Assembly (NCBI GenBank): GCA_026398575.1
Contig: JAPLSP010000170.1
Location: 1-52,314, forward strand
Length of the DNA: 52,314 nt
Direction of reading: 5' to 3'
Source: Candidatus Sumerlaeota bacterium
Lineage (GTDB): Bacteria > Sumerlaeota > Sumerlaeia > JADFCT01
Shown here: positions 12,037-21,226 of the stretch, piece after piece
How positions within the stretch are numbered: the stretch's first letter is position 1
How the letters are laid out: the number at the start of each line of letters is the position of its first letter
The notes under the pieces: generated by a model
Told to the model about the DNA's origin: nothing
Seen by the model: only the letters and a program-made list of their open reading frames with translations
The model's database searches: none
Made by a program: the position numbers and the translations under genes

Positions 12037-13142
12037 AACGGCTGAAATACGATATCCCGACCATCGCCAGGCAATTTGCGATCTGGGGTCAATTCAAGAA
12101 TGCGAGGCCCTACGGAAGCGGTCATATCAACGACACCTTCGCCGTGACGTTCAACCAGGGCGGCGCGCGGGTTCGCTACATTCTTCAGCGCATCAATCAC
12201 AACATCTTCAAGAATCCTCCCGCATTGATGGAAAACGTTGTCCGCGTGACGGACCATGTGCGCCTCCAGCTGCAGGAGCGCGGTGTGGCGGACGTTTCGC
12301 GCCGTGTTTTGACGGTGATCCCGGCGCGCGACGGCGCGTATTGCCACCGCGACGCCGAGGGCGCCTACTGGCGAGCATATATCTTCATCGAAAAGGCGCG
12401 CACCCACGACACGTTAGAATCCCCCGAGCAAGCGCGCAAAGCCGCCTGCTGCTTCGGTGAGTTTCAAAGGCAATTGGTGGACCTGCCCGCGCCCCCCCTG
12501 CACGACACCATTCCCAATTTCCACAGCGGCCCGATGCGCTATCAGGCGTTCGAAAAAGCCCTGGCGGCGGACATCTGCAACCGCGCCGCGCAGGCCGGAC
12601 CCGAAATCGAGTTCCTGCATAAACACGCCTGGATCTTCGATGTGCTGCCGGGTCTCGTGGGCAAGGGCGAGATTCCGGTGCGCACCACGCACAACGACAC
12701 CAAGATCAACAACGTCATGCTCGACGACAAGACGGGCGAAGGCATCTGCGTGATTGACCTGGACACCGTCATGCCGGGGCTGGCGCTGTATGACTTCGGC
12801 GACATCGTCCGCACCACCGTCTCGCCGGCGGCCGAAGACGAGCGCGACCTTTCGAAGGTCGTCATCGAAATGCCGCGCTTCGAGGCGATCTTGCGCGGCT
12901 ATCTGTCATCGGCGGGCGCGTTCCTCAACAAAGCCGAGCGCGCCCACCTGATCTTCGCCGGCAAGCTCATCACCCTCATCATCGGCGCCCGCTTCCTGAC
13001 CGATTTCCTAGCCGGCGACACCTACTTCAAAATCCACCGCGACGGCCACAACCTCGACCGCTCAAGGACGCAGTTTAGGATTGTGCAGCTAATCGAGAAA
13101 AAGGAAGAAGCGCTGCAGCGATTGGCTAATCAGATTTCTTAA
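12033..13142 (+). CDS. NahK-like sugar 1-kinase (APH fold)
   Basis: 369 residues. The catalytic loop THNDTKINNVM (HxDxxxxN) and metal-binding IDLDT are those of the aminoglycoside phosphotransferase fold. N-terminal PYGSGHINDTF is typical of N-acetylhexosamine 1-kinases (NahK/LnpB). The frame is open 44 codons further upstream, but the ATG at 12033 overlaps the previous stop (ATGA) and gives the family N-terminus. Product would be HexNAc-1-phosphate for the adjacent nucleotidyltransferase. With the epimerase at 14928 this resembles the lacto-N-biose/galacto-N-biose type pathway. Confidence 0.85.
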   Translation: MKRLKYDIPTIARQFAIWGQFKNARPYGSGHINDTFAVTFNQGGARVRYILQRINHNIFKNPPALMENVVRVTDHVRLQLQERGVADVSRRVLTVIPARDGAYCHRDAEGAYWRAYIFIEKARTHDTLESPEQARKAACCFGEFQRQLVDLPAPPLHDTIPNFHSGPMRYQAFEKALAADICNRAAQAGPEIEFLHKHAWIFDVLPGLVGKGEIPVRTTHNDTKINNVMLDDKTGEGICVIDLDTVMPGLALYDFGDIVRTTVSPAAEDERDLSKVVIEMPRFEAILRGYLSSAGAFLNKAERAHLIFAGKLITLIIGARFLTDFLAGDTYFKIHRDGHNLDRSRTQFRIVQLIEKKEEALQRLANQIS

Positions 13143-13281
13143 CTCGTTTTTCCGTAGGCAATTGATAGGGCATAAGCGCTAATGGCGACTAAGGTAACAA
13201 TTCGGCTTGACCCCTCCGGCCTGTTCTTCTATGCATTTATCCATTGATTGCAATTCATTCTTAGCGAAGGAGAAAATAGCT

Positions 13282-13458
13282 ATGAAAGCGCAAAATGAAA
13301 TTCCGCCCATTCAGGAAGCGGTTAATGCCGCCCATAAAATTGCATATCATCAAGCGAAAGAATGGGGAAAGATCTTTAAGAAACACCTGCATTCATCTCG
13401 TGCCTCTAATCCTTCATCTCGTTCCGCCGTCAAGCCCTCTCATGCGCGTTCCACATGA
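13282..13458 (+). CDS. small hypothetical protein
   Basis: 58 residues, basic, Ser-rich at the C-terminus (SSRASNPSSRSAV), no membrane segment. The ATG follows GAAGGAG with good spacing, which is the main support. It sits 90 nt before the dGTPase-like gene in the same AT-richer stretch. Not recognised; could be a leader or accessory peptide of that gene. Confidence 0.4.
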   Translation: MKAQNEIPPIQEAVNAAHKIAYHQAKEWGKIFKKHLHSSRASNPSSRSAVKPSHARST

Positions 13459-13547
13459 GTTTTCTCACCTTTTTCAATTCTTGCGACTTGAGCTGAAATA
13501 AAGCGAGGAAACGCAGTGCTTCACTGCCCTTTATCGGATAGATTGAC

Positions 13548-14915
13548 ATGGATTTATATAAGCCTGCCGATTGTAAGCGCATAAAATTCGAAAAGCGCAG
13601 TCGAGGAGATTACCGATCCCCTTTCCGTCGCGATTATGCGCGCATTATTCACTCCTCACCCTTTCGCAGATTACAAGGTAAAACGCAGCTTTTTATGCCT
13701 GGCGAAAGTGATTTTTTTCGCAATCGCCTAACGCATTCACTGGAAGTTTCGCAAATTGCGACTGGCATTGCTTTAATGCTGAACTGCTCGCATAAGTATT
13801 TTATAGATAATAATCTTGACTTGGATTTAGTCTCGGCTGCTGCAATGGCCCATGATTTGGGACATCCCCCATTTGGCCATAATGGGGAAAGGGCATTGAA
13901 TGCATGCATGAAGAAACATGGCGGCTTTGAAGGAAACGCCAAAACATTGCGAATCCTGACACGCTTGGCTAAGAAAGAATGCTTGGCTAAGGAAGAAACA
14001 TCAGATGGCTCTCTCCAGCTAGTGGATGATCAAGACCAGGACTGCCGATTAGGGCTGAATCTCACTTATCGCACATTGGCTTCTATTCTAAAATATGATC
14101 GTCTGCTTGATCCCTTTCAGCATAAACCCAAAGGATTCTATTACTTTGAACAGGATATTGTTGCAGCAATTAAAAGCCATGTCGCCCCAAAGCATGGTGA
14201 GACGCTGAAAACTATTGAATGTCAAATAATGGATATTGCCGATGATATTGCGTATGCGACACATGATCTGGAAGATGCGTTTAAGGGTGGCTATATCACT
14301 CCATTGAGAGTTTTCGAAAATAATTTCATTATTCATCAAATCGCCAAAGAAATGCGCGAAAACGGCCAGCCCCTTGAAGCGGAGGCTGTAAAGGAAACGC
14401 TCTCCGAAATCTTTCCTTTTTTTAATGTCAAGAAAACATCAAAATTAGGTCGCACCGAGTATGCCATCTATGTGCATGTGCAGTCGCAAAAAATCGCTTC
14501 AAATGGCTATTTTCGGACAAAATTTATCAGCAAATTGGTCCACAAGTTTGTCCGGCAAGTTCGCGTTCGACAAATTGCCGATAATCCCGCTCTTTCCATT
14601 TTAGATTGGGAAGGGCGGACTCAGGTGGAAATATTAAAAAAGTATGTTTATCTTGCAATCACTCAAACAGACCGAATTAAGGTCTCTGAATATCCTGGAT
14701 ACGAGATGATAAAATATATCTTCAATGCGTTATCCAATGTCCCAAGGGGCATTCAGTTATTGCCGGACGATTATCGAAGTCTGTATTCATCATTTCGAGA
14801 TGAAAATCAAAAAAAGCGGGTTATATGTGATTTCGTGGCAAATATGACAGATGAATACGCAGCCGAATTTCACAGTCGCCTCACATCCAGCCACGCGCCT
14901 AAATCGCTCTTTTAG
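13548..14915 (+). CDS. dGTPase-like HD-domain triphosphohydrolase
   Basis: 455 residues. The N-terminal segment RRDYARIIHSSPFRRLQGKTQLF, the first His in NRLTHSLEV, and the HD motif with MAHDLGHPPFGHNGE are hallmarks of the Dgt family, which hydrolyses dGTP (or other dNTPs) to the nucleoside and tripolyphosphate. Later DIADDIAYATHDLEDAF completes the metal site. The gene is clearly more AT-rich than the sugar genes on both sides, suggesting later insertion. Family members lower dNTP pools, and some are known antiphage factors; a defence role here is inference. Confidence 0.9.
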   Translation: MDLYKPADCKRIKFEKRSRGDYRSPFRRDYARIIHSSPFRRLQGKTQLFMPGESDFFRNRLTHSLEVSQIATGIALMLNCSHKYFIDNNLDLDLVSAAAMAHDLGHPPFGHNGERALNACMKKHGGFEGNAKTLRILTRLAKKECLAKEETSDGSLQLVDDQDQDCRLGLNLTYRTLASILKYDRLLDPFQHKPKGFYYFEQDIVAAIKSHVAPKHGETLKTIECQIMDIADDIAYATHDLEDAFKGGYITPLRVFENNFIIHQIAKEMRENGQPLEAEAVKETLSEIFPFFNVKKTSKLGRTEYAIYVHVQSQKIASNGYFRTKFISKLVHKFVRQVRVRQIADNPALSILDWEGRTQVEILKKYVYLAITQTDRIKVSEYPGYEMIKYIFNALSNVPRGIQLLPDDYRSLYSSFRDENQKKRVICDFVANMTDEYAAEFHSRLTSSHAPKSLF

Positions 14916-14927
14916 TGATTGGAGCTT

Positions 14928-15890
14928 ATGACCACCATCCTCATCACCGGCGGCGCCGGGTTTATCGGAAGCCATATTGCCGAGCACTATCAGGGCCGTG
15001 CGCGCGTGCGCGTGCTGGATAATCTGCGCACGGGATACCGGCGCAACCTCGAAGGCTTTGAGGTTGAGTTCATCGAAGGCTCGGTCACGGATCGCGAAGC
15101 GGTGCGGCGCGCGGTCGCCGGAGTGGATTATGTTTTTCACCTGGCTGCCATGATCAGCGTGCCGGAGTCCATGATCAAGCCGGTTGAGTGCGTCGAGATC
15201 AATACTGTCGGAACGCTGATTGTGCTGGAGGAGGCGGAACGCGCGGGAGTCAGGAAGTTATGCTTCAGCAGCTCGGCGGCGATCTATGGCGACGATCCCA
15301 TCGTTCCGAAAATCGAGGATATGCCGCCGCTGCCGAAAAGCCCCTACGCGATCACGAAGATGGACGGCGAATACTACTGCAAGATGTTCCGCGCCGAGGG
15401 GCGGCTCAACACCGCGTGCATGAGATACTTCAACGTCTTCGGTCCGCGCCAGGACCCGAAGAGCCAATACGCCGCCGCCATCCCCATCTTCATTGACCGC
15501 GCGATCAAGGGCGCGCACATGACCATCTTCGGCGACGGCGAGCAGACGCGCGATTTCGTCTATGTCAAAGATGTCGTGGCGGCCAATGCCTTTCTCGCCG
15601 AGCATCCCGAGCCCACCGGCGTCTTCAACGTCGGCTATGGGCGGCGCATCACGGTCAACGATCTGGCGCGCAAGATCATTGCTCTGACCGGCTCCTCTTC
15701 AAAGATCGAATATCAACCCGAGCGCCTCGGCGACGTCAAACATTCCATGGCCTCACCCGCGCGCCTGATCGCCGCCGGCTTCACTCCCGCGGGCGATTTT
15801 GACGGCGCGCTTGAAACGACTGTTCATTGGAAGAATTGTTACGAAAAAACAAGAAATAAAGGATTGACTCAAGCCGCTGGAGAGAGATAG
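14928..15890 (+). CDS. NAD-dependent UDP-sugar 4-epimerase (SDR)
   Basis: 320 residues. Rossmann motif ITGGAGFIGSH at the N-terminus, catalytic SSSAAIYGD and YAITK (YxxxK), and FGPRQDP with DGEQTRDFVYVKDVV near the C-terminal substrate part. These match UDP-GlcNAc/UDP-glucose 4-epimerases (WbpP/GalE-like). The ATG at 14928 gives the family N-terminus; GGAG is only 3 nt away, so TTG at 14919 is a weaker alternative. It starts 12 nt after the dGTPase-like gene. Interconversion of UDP-GalNAc and UDP-GlcNAc would complete the salvage route begun at 9875-13142. Confidence 0.88.
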   Translation: MTTILITGGAGFIGSHIAEHYQGRARVRVLDNLRTGYRRNLEGFEVEFIEGSVTDREAVRRAVAGVDYVFHLAAMISVPESMIKPVECVEINTVGTLIVLEEAERAGVRKLCFSSSAAIYGDDPIVPKIEDMPPLPKSPYAITKMDGEYYCKMFRAEGRLNTACMRYFNVFGPRQDPKSQYAAAIPIFIDRAIKGAHMTIFGDGEQTRDFVYVKDVVAANAFLAEHPEPTGVFNVGYGRRITVNDLARKIIALTGSSSKIEYQPERLGDVKHSMASPARLIAAGFTPAGDFDGALETTVHWKNCYEKTRNKGLTQAAGER

Positions 15891-15911
15891 CTTTTTAAGA
15901 AGATTAGCTTT

Positions 15912-16754
15912 ATGGAACGGCCAATGATGAGGATTCGGAAATCGGATATCGTTTATTGGTTGGGTATTGGTGGCTCAGTTGCTTCGATTATCGGTCTTAT
16001 TTATGGATTCATTGCAAAAGGTTGAGAGCTGCCATCAATAGCGATATCAATCGCATTTTCAAATGTGGCGCTAACCGTCATTGTGATATATGCATTCATT
16101 GAGCGGGCCTCTCTTAAACAGGAACTATTGGAAATCCAAAGGAAACTGAATGAGCAATCCCATAATGCCAGATATAAAGAGTCCTTAATAATATTACATG
16201 GAATCCTTCATCGGTTGCGGGATGAGCTTTACAGGCTGGAAAAGAATCCACCGGATTACGGCAATAATTATGATGAGACATTTTGCCAGTTCTTGCTCGA
16301 TTCATTGCAGAGCATTTTCACTAGAGTCACAGGAGCGGAATGCAGGACATGCATCAAAGCCTTTGGTCGAGATGCTGACACTGTGGTGACCTTGCAACGA
16401 GACTGCCTTAGCGTTGCCCACCAGGCGCGTGAGGACTTGAGGCAAAAACATAGAATATCCTATAACACAGATTTCTCTTTGATAGTATCAGAAACGCAAA
16501 AGTACTTTTTCAGCAATGATTTGGAAAAATACCCGAACTACAAGAATGATAGTCCAGATTGGAAGACCTTATACAGAAGCGCCATCGTATGGCCGATACG
16601 CTGCTTTGATAAAGCCAAGGATAGGTACGAGCAGTTCGGTTTTCTTTGTGTGGACTCTCTTCAGACCGGGGTTTTTAGTGAGGACGCGGATGTGTGGATT
16701 GGCGCATGTGTTGCTGATATGATTTTCACTTACTTACATAACGTTGACATCTAG
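15912..16754 (+). pseudogene. two-TM, GAF-like protein with one in-frame TGA
   Basis: Read through the TGA at 16023-16025 this is one 280-residue protein. It has a first TM helix (VYWLGIGGSVASIIGLIYGFIA), a second TM helix right after the stop (IAISIAFSNVALTVIVIYAFIE), a coiled coil (LKQELLEIQRKLNEQ) and a C-terminal GAF-like domain with FGFLCVDS and VFSEDADVWIGACVADMIF. The stop divides it into a 37-residue peptide and a downstream piece that could start at GTG 16065. No other frame breaks are seen. It is a fresh nonsense mutation, a sequencing error, or recoding. AT-rich. Similar two-TM plus sensor proteins occur in defence islands; function here is unknown. Confidence 0.65.
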
Positions 16755-16789
16755 TATAATCCCTTTACTCAAGTCGCCAGGTGAAGACA

Positions 16790-16978
16790 ATGTCAAAGAT
16801 TTCATGGGAAAAGCCAGAGAATTGCCCTGTCATCAATCGTACTGTCATTCGCGTGTTGACAGAAGCCCCAACACCTCAGGAAAGATACTCCCCGTCTCAT
16901 CAAACAGCGACGACGATCCCTGTGGAAAAAGAAAAAGCCACATCCGGATCATCGAGCGTTGATTGCCCACGCTCTTGA
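16790..16978 (+). CDS. small hypothetical protein
   Basis: 62 residues beginning MSKISWEKPENCP, with a Ser/Thr/Pro-rich tail. AGGTGA lies just upstream of the ATG. No motif or membrane segment. Supported only by the ribosome binding site and open frame in an otherwise empty gap; may be spurious. Confidence 0.3.
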   Translation: MSKISWEKPENCPVINRTVIRVLTEAPTPQERYSPSHQTATTIPVEKEKATSGSSSVDCPRS

Positions 16979-17012
16979 GAAGAGCTCATGTTTCGTGCCG
17001 CTAGATTGGTGA

Positions 17013-17426
17013 ATGAAGACCTATAAGCATCGATTCTGGCTATGCTTGGCGCCGCTGGTCGCGGGGGTGACGGATTATGTTCTGACCCTGCTCGGTCAGA
17101 GCGCAAAGTATTGGGGCGGAAATTATCATGCCACCCGGGAATCTGCGCCGCATGCCCGATGGCTTCTGCAACTGCATCCGGCATGGTTCCTGGTCGCGGC
17201 GGCGCTGTATATTATGGCTTATTGCGCGGCCATTGTCGTCCTTCCAGCCCGTTTATCCAAGACGCTCGCCATCGGCCTCGTAATCGGCCATTGCTGGGGC
17301 GTGGCCTCATGGCTTCAATATCGCTACGGGAGCTATTGGGCCTGTATCCTGTACTTCATTATCTGCGCAGCGCTGGCCGCGTTTTCATTCGAGCTGGCGG
17401 ACAAAACTCCAACGATCAAAAAATAA
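17013..17426 (+). CDS. small integral membrane protein, unknown
   Basis: 137 residues with about four hydrophobic segments: residues ~8-28, 58-80, 84-102 and 105-125, ending in a basic tail. An aromatic-rich loop (KYWGGNYHATRESAPHARW) lies between the first two. I do not recognise the family. The ribosome binding site is weak (GGTGA before the ATG). It stands alone between the small ORF and the lipoprotein gene. Confidence 0.6.
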   Translation: MKTYKHRFWLCLAPLVAGVTDYVLTLLGQSAKYWGGNYHATRESAPHARWLLQLHPAWFLVAAALYIMAYCAAIVVLPARLSKTLAIGLVIGHCWGVASWLQYRYGSYWACILYFIICAALAAFSFELADKTPTIKK

Positions 17427-17546
17427 GGGAAAATTAATCCGGCAATTCATTTGGGATTTTTCCGACATACATTTGTCAAAAGCGTCGGCGCAATGCCACG
17501 TCAAAGATTGAGGGTTCCATCCAATCAGATCAAAGGGAGGTTTGGT

Positions 17547-18020
17547 ATGCGAAAGAAAGTTTTGCCGGCGCTCCTGGCTGTTGTCGCAGGCTGTATCATA
17601 TGGAGCGGATGCGTGAGCGTAAAGGTTGGCACGGATGAAGAGACTTCGGGCATCATGTCGGCGGGATTGGTCGAATCGTATCTCAACTTCAATGGCCTTC
17701 ACAAGTATGATGGCAAATTCATTGAAGCCGGAGTCTTTTCCGGCAAAGACCGATGGGGCGAAATTGTTTCGTTGGAGGTATGGCCCATCGCGAGCGTCGG
17801 CTGCAGCTTTATAGGATTCAAAGCCCAGCTGCTGCCGTTTGAAACCGGCGTCGGCGTTTTGGGATACGATCCGAGACGCGACCACTCCGTGAAGCAAGAT
17901 AAAAAATGCAAAGCGGAGGAGCCGAAAACGGAATCGAAAGATGAAGGGAAGGACAAAGAGAAGGACAAGAATAAAGACAAGAGTGCTGAAAAAGATCAGG
18001 AAAAAGAGAAGACAAAATAA
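17547..18020 (+). CDS. putative lipoprotein with Lys/Glu-rich tail
   Basis: 157 residues. The start is set by GGGAGG at 17535-17540, 6 nt before the ATG, although the frame is open upstream. Signal peptide MRKKVLPALLAVVAGCIIW leads to a lipobox WSG-C22 (VAG-C16 is an alternative). The middle part carries Gly/Trp-rich strands (GKDRWGEIVSLEVWPIASVGC). The last ~45 residues are almost only Lys, Glu, Asp, which may span or bind the cell wall. Function unknown; a terminator follows directly. Confidence 0.65.
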   Translation: MRKKVLPALLAVVAGCIIWSGCVSVKVGTDEETSGIMSAGLVESYLNFNGLHKYDGKFIEAGVFSGKDRWGEIVSLEVWPIASVGCSFIGFKAQLLPFETGVGVLGYDPRRDHSVKQDKKCKAEEPKTESKDEGKDKEKDKNKDKSAEKDQEKEKTK

Positions 18021-18057
18021 AAGCGCAAGACAGGAAGCCTGTGCCATGCGCTTTTTT
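18018..18057 (+). terminator. terminator of the lipoprotein gene
   Basis: Outer stem AAAGCGCA / TGCGCTTT with an inner hairpin ACAGG-AAG-CCTGT, followed by a run of six T. It begins at the stop codon of the lipoprotein gene. Confidence 0.7.
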
Positions 18058-18238
18058 AATATCTCTGGACAAAACTCCAGCCATAAAAAAATATTGACAT
18101 CACAAGGCTATTTGTCCGATCTTCAACTTCAAGCAGGGAACGCTTGCGCAGCTATGAACTCGTTATGATTTATGAAAGATAACAGATATCATTCGATGTG
18201 TAACAGCAATATTGGGTCTCCTCTTAAAGGGCAAGGAT

Positions 18239-18568
18239 GTGAATGATCGCGGAGATATTCTTAGCCAAGTTCGAACGGCGGCGGGAAAGAGGATTTTGTT
18301 TCTTCCCCATGCATTGCGGCAAATGATGCGACCGGATCGAATGATAAGCCGTCTTGAAATCCGTAATGCATTATTCAAAGGCGAAGTGATTGAGGATTAT
18401 CCGGAAGACCCAAGGGGGCATAGTTGCCTCATTTTTGGCGTGAGCGATCTGGGACGCGCTTTGCATGTGGTATGCGCTCCCAAAGAAGACTACTTAGCGA
18501 TTATCACGGCGTATCTACCTGATGAAGGCGAATGGACGGACAATTTTACAGTGAGGATAGAATCATGA
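18239..18568 (+). CDS. DUF4258-type small protein (toxin-like)
   Basis: 109 residues starting at GTG; a TTG at 18212 is an alternative start. The sequence LFLPHALRQMM followed by IRNALFKGEVIEDYPEDPRG and LIFGV...LHVVC...LAIITAYLP fits the DUF4258 domain (a His near the start, then a beta sheet), a fold often seen as a toxin-like partner. Its stop overlaps the start of the YgiT-type gene by 4 nt (ATGA). Together they form a typical two-gene toxin-antitoxin-like unit; biochemical role is not established. Confidence 0.7.
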   Translation: MNDRGDILSQVRTAAGKRILFLPHALRQMMRPDRMISRLEIRNALFKGEVIEDYPEDPRGHSCLIFGVSDLGRALHVVCAPKEDYLAIITAYLPDEGEWTDNFTVRIES

Positions 18569-18777
18569 AGTGCATTCATTGCCAAGGTGAAATGAAGCGA
18601 GGCACAACACCATTTCACATTGATCGCAAAGGCTATCACCTCATGGTGGACGCTTTGCCAGCATGGGTGTGTGAACAATGTGGAGAGGCATATTTTGAGG
18701 AAAAAGAAGTGGAAGCCATTCAGGATATCGCCAAGTCTGTGGAAGAAAAGGCTGACGCATTAGCCTTGACTGCCTAA
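18565..18777 (+). CDS. YgiT-type zinc finger protein (antitoxin-like)
   Basis: 70 residues. Two CxxC pairs (CIHC at residues 3-6 and CEQC at ~42-45) with a YxxE after the second pair match the YgiT/MqsA-type zinc-binding N-terminal domain. A short helical tail follows; the DNA-binding HTH of full MqsA is absent. Coupled to the DUF4258 gene by ATGA overlap. Likely the antitoxin-like half of the pair. Confidence 0.75.
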   Translation: MKCIHCQGEMKRGTTPFHIDRKGYHLMVDALPAWVCEQCGEAYFEEKEVEAIQDIAKSVEEKADALALTA

Positions 18778-18855
18778 AAGGAAATAATCCTGTTGCGGAT
18801 TGAAAATACGGACTAACGAACATCGCATTTTTTGTCCACAATATGATCTTCGCTC

Positions 18856-21216
18856 TTACTTTGCCGGATCAAGCAACAGCAGCGCCGCGTCAATGTATTG
18901 GCCGCCGGCGTCCTGCCAGGTGTGGATTGCAATCAGGTTCTTGCCGGGCTTGAGCGCTTTTTTGACCGCGCTGCTTACGTTGAACGGCTCATAGGCGTCG
19001 TTCCAGCCGCCGCGCTTCCATACCTGCTGGCCGTTGACGTAAACCTCGGTGTCGTTGTCGTAGTGGGTGACCAGCATCGCGGCGTCGAAAGGCTTGCCGT
19101 CGTAGGCGATTTCCTGCCGCAGCCAGATGTCTTTGCCATCCCATTTCGTCCGCACGCCATTCTTGCCATTCCCAAACGGCGCCGGCGCGGATTTCCATTG
19201 GCTGTCGTCAAAGGCCGCTTCCTTCCAATTATCCGCCGGCTTGGTTTCCATGACGTATTTCCACGGCTTGGCCAGATTGCCATCGGGCGCGGCGCCTGTC
19301 AGAACCTTCCAATCGCCTTTCGGAACAGGCGCGGCCGTCTTCTTGATTTCCTCAATCGGTGGATTTTCCTCATACGCGGCCTTGCGCGATTGGATTTTCT
19401 TCAGGCGCGCGAGGTCGAACTTGGGACGGCGGTCATAATAATAGACGCCGTTTTTCTCTTGCTCGATATCCGTCAATTGCGTGTAGCAATAGCCGAACAA
19501 AAAGCGGTTATCGAGTTGCGCGTTGCAGAGACTCTCGAAGCGCGCGTAAAACTCATCCAGCGTCTTGGGGCCTTGCCCATAACCCCATCCGCCTTCCGTG
19601 GCCCAACCAATGCCGCCGAATTCGCTGACAAAGAAGGGAACCTGGGTCATCTGCGCGTTGCCGCCGCCGGCAACGCCGCTGCCGCCATAACGCGCGGGCA
19701 TCGGCGGCAAATCCTGGCTGCCGGCGCCACGCGTCATGCGATCCATCCAGCGCTCGCGGAACTTCTCCACGTTTCCGTCGTAGTCATGAGCGTCGAGGAT
19801 CATCGGATTGGGCACGGTATGCGCATAGCCGCTCGATTCGATCACGGGGCGCGTCGCATCGAGCGCGCGCGTCAGCTCGAAGACGGGCTGTTGGACGAAC
19901 CCGGCTTCGCCGCCGGTTTCATTGAAGGGACACCAGCCAATGATTGCCGGGTGGTTGAAATCGCGATGCACGATCGTTTCCCATTCTTTTATCATGAGGT
20001 CCCGAACCTGCGGCTCGTTGTGCCGCATGCCCCAGTTGGGATATTCGCCCCAGACCAGATAGCCCAGCTTGTCGGCCCAATAAAGGAAGCGCGGCTCGAA
20101 TACTTTCTGATGCAGGCGGGCGCCGTTGAAGCCGGCGGCCATCGAACGCTCGATATCCTTCTTGAGTTCATCATCGCTCGGCGCGGTCCAGACGCCGTCG
20201 GGATAAAAACCCTGATCCAGGACGGTGCGCTGGAAGATCGCCTTGCCATTGATCAGAATGGCGCGCCCCTTGATCGTAACGTTGCGCAGACCGAAATAGC
20301 CCGATACCGTATCAATCACATCATTGCCGCGCTTGAGTGTCAGCTTCAGGTCGTAAAGAAATGGGTCCTCCGGCGACCAGAGACGCTTGCTCGAAAGCGG
20401 GAATTCCAGCGAGAATTTGCCTTTGGCGGGGCCTCCCGCCACTTTGCCAACTTCCTTGCCATCGGCCAGCGCAACGGCTTCCAGCGCCAGATCGTCTCCG
20501 GCGTCGTCCACTACCGCGGCGATTTCGATGCGGCCTTTGTCCGGATCGGGCGTCACGGCGAAGCGCTTGATGTATGAAGCGCCGACGCCTTCGAGCCAAA
20601 CCGTCTGCCAGATACCGGTTGTCCGCGTATAGACGCAGCCCTCGCTTTTGCCGTGCGATTGCTTGCCGGTTGGCTGCAAGCCGCTGCGCGTGTCGTCGAA
20701 GACGTGAATGATGACCTGATTGTCGCCGGGCTTGAGCGCTTTGGTGATGTCGAAAGCGAAGGGCGAATTGCCGCCCGTATATTCGCCCATCAACTGTCCA
20801 TTGATCCAGACACGGCTGCGGAAATCGCTGGCGCAAACGTGCAACAGCGTGCGCGGCGACTTCCAGCCATCCGGCAGGCGGAAGGAGCGGCGATACCAGA
20901 CGTTCTTGATCAACCCCGTGCGCGCCAGGCCGGAGAGTTTGGTTTCGCGCGCAAAGGGAACGGCGATCTTGTCGGGATATGCGTCGCCGGCCAGATACTT
21001 GGCGTCCGCGTTCATGTCGTCGGTATCGGCGAACTCCCAGACACCGTTGAGATTCAGCCATTCGGCGCGCAGCATATCCGGGCGCGGATGTTCGGGGCGC
21101 GGAATGCCCGAAGCGCCGCCGCCGCCTCCTTGCGCAAAAGCAAAAGCGCCTCCAATCAACAGTGAACCAGCCACAAACGTCGGCGAAAGCAGCATACGGC
21201 ACGCGGAACCAAACAT
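18856..21216 (-). CDS. secreted glycoside hydrolase family 2 enzyme
   Basis: 786 residues. A signal peptide (to ~AFAFAQ, residue 29) is followed by a sugar-binding beta-sandwich (LNGVWEFADTDD, then WINGQLMGEYTGGNSPF), an immunoglobulin-like domain and a TIM barrel. Acid/base E433 is in WCPFNETGG, and the nucleophile is probably E532 in FFVSEFGGIG. A second beta-sandwich (NDTEVYVNGQQVWKRGGW) closes the protein. These match beta-galactosidase/glucuronidase-like GH2 enzymes. The ATG at 21216 was chosen because AAGGAG is 6 nt away, while the ATG at 21222 abuts it. It follows the pseudopilin gene by 10 nt. Confidence 0.88.
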   Translation of the reverse strand: MFGSACRMLLSPTFVAGSLLIGGAFAFAQGGGGGASGIPRPEHPRPDMLRAEWLNLNGVWEFADTDDMNADAKYLAGDAYPDKIAVPFARETKLSGLARTGLIKNVWYRRSFRLPDGWKSPRTLLHVCASDFRSRVWINGQLMGEYTGGNSPFAFDITKALKPGDNQVIIHVFDDTRSGLQPTGKQSHGKSEGCVYTRTTGIWQTVWLEGVGASYIKRFAVTPDPDKGRIEIAAVVDDAGDDLALEAVALADGKEVGKVAGGPAKGKFSLEFPLSSKRLWSPEDPFLYDLKLTLKRGNDVIDTVSGYFGLRNVTIKGRAILINGKAIFQRTVLDQGFYPDGVWTAPSDDELKKDIERSMAAGFNGARLHQKVFEPRFLYWADKLGYLVWGEYPNWGMRHNEPQVRDLMIKEWETIVHRDFNHPAIIGWCPFNETGGEAGFVQQPVFELTRALDATRPVIESSGYAHTVPNPMILDAHDYDGNVEKFRERWMDRMTRGAGSQDLPPMPARYGGSGVAGGGNAQMTQVPFFVSEFGGIGWATEGGWGYGQGPKTLDEFYARFESLCNAQLDNRFLFGYCYTQLTDIEQEKNGVYYYDRRPKFDLARLKKIQSRKAAYEENPPIEEIKKTAAPVPKGDWKVLTGAAPDGNLAKPWKYVMETKPADNWKEAAFDDSQWKSAPAPFGNGKNGVRTKWDGKDIWLRQEIAYDGKPFDAAMLVTHYDNDTEVYVNGQQVWKRGGWNDAYEPFNVSSAVKKALKPGKNLIAIHTWQDAGGQYIDAALLLLDPAK

Positions 21217-21226
21217 AACCATCTCC

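Noticed and set aside
16023..16070. Selenocysteine insertion at the in-frame TGA
   Set aside because: The downstream hairpin is only 5 bp with an ATCA loop and lacks the GG/U apical features of bacterial SECIS; no selenocysteine genes in the window.
18898..20577. A 559-codon frame opposite the GH2 gene
   Set aside because: Same cause: the antisense of a clear family protein with intact catalytic residues; no ribosome binding site or family signal.
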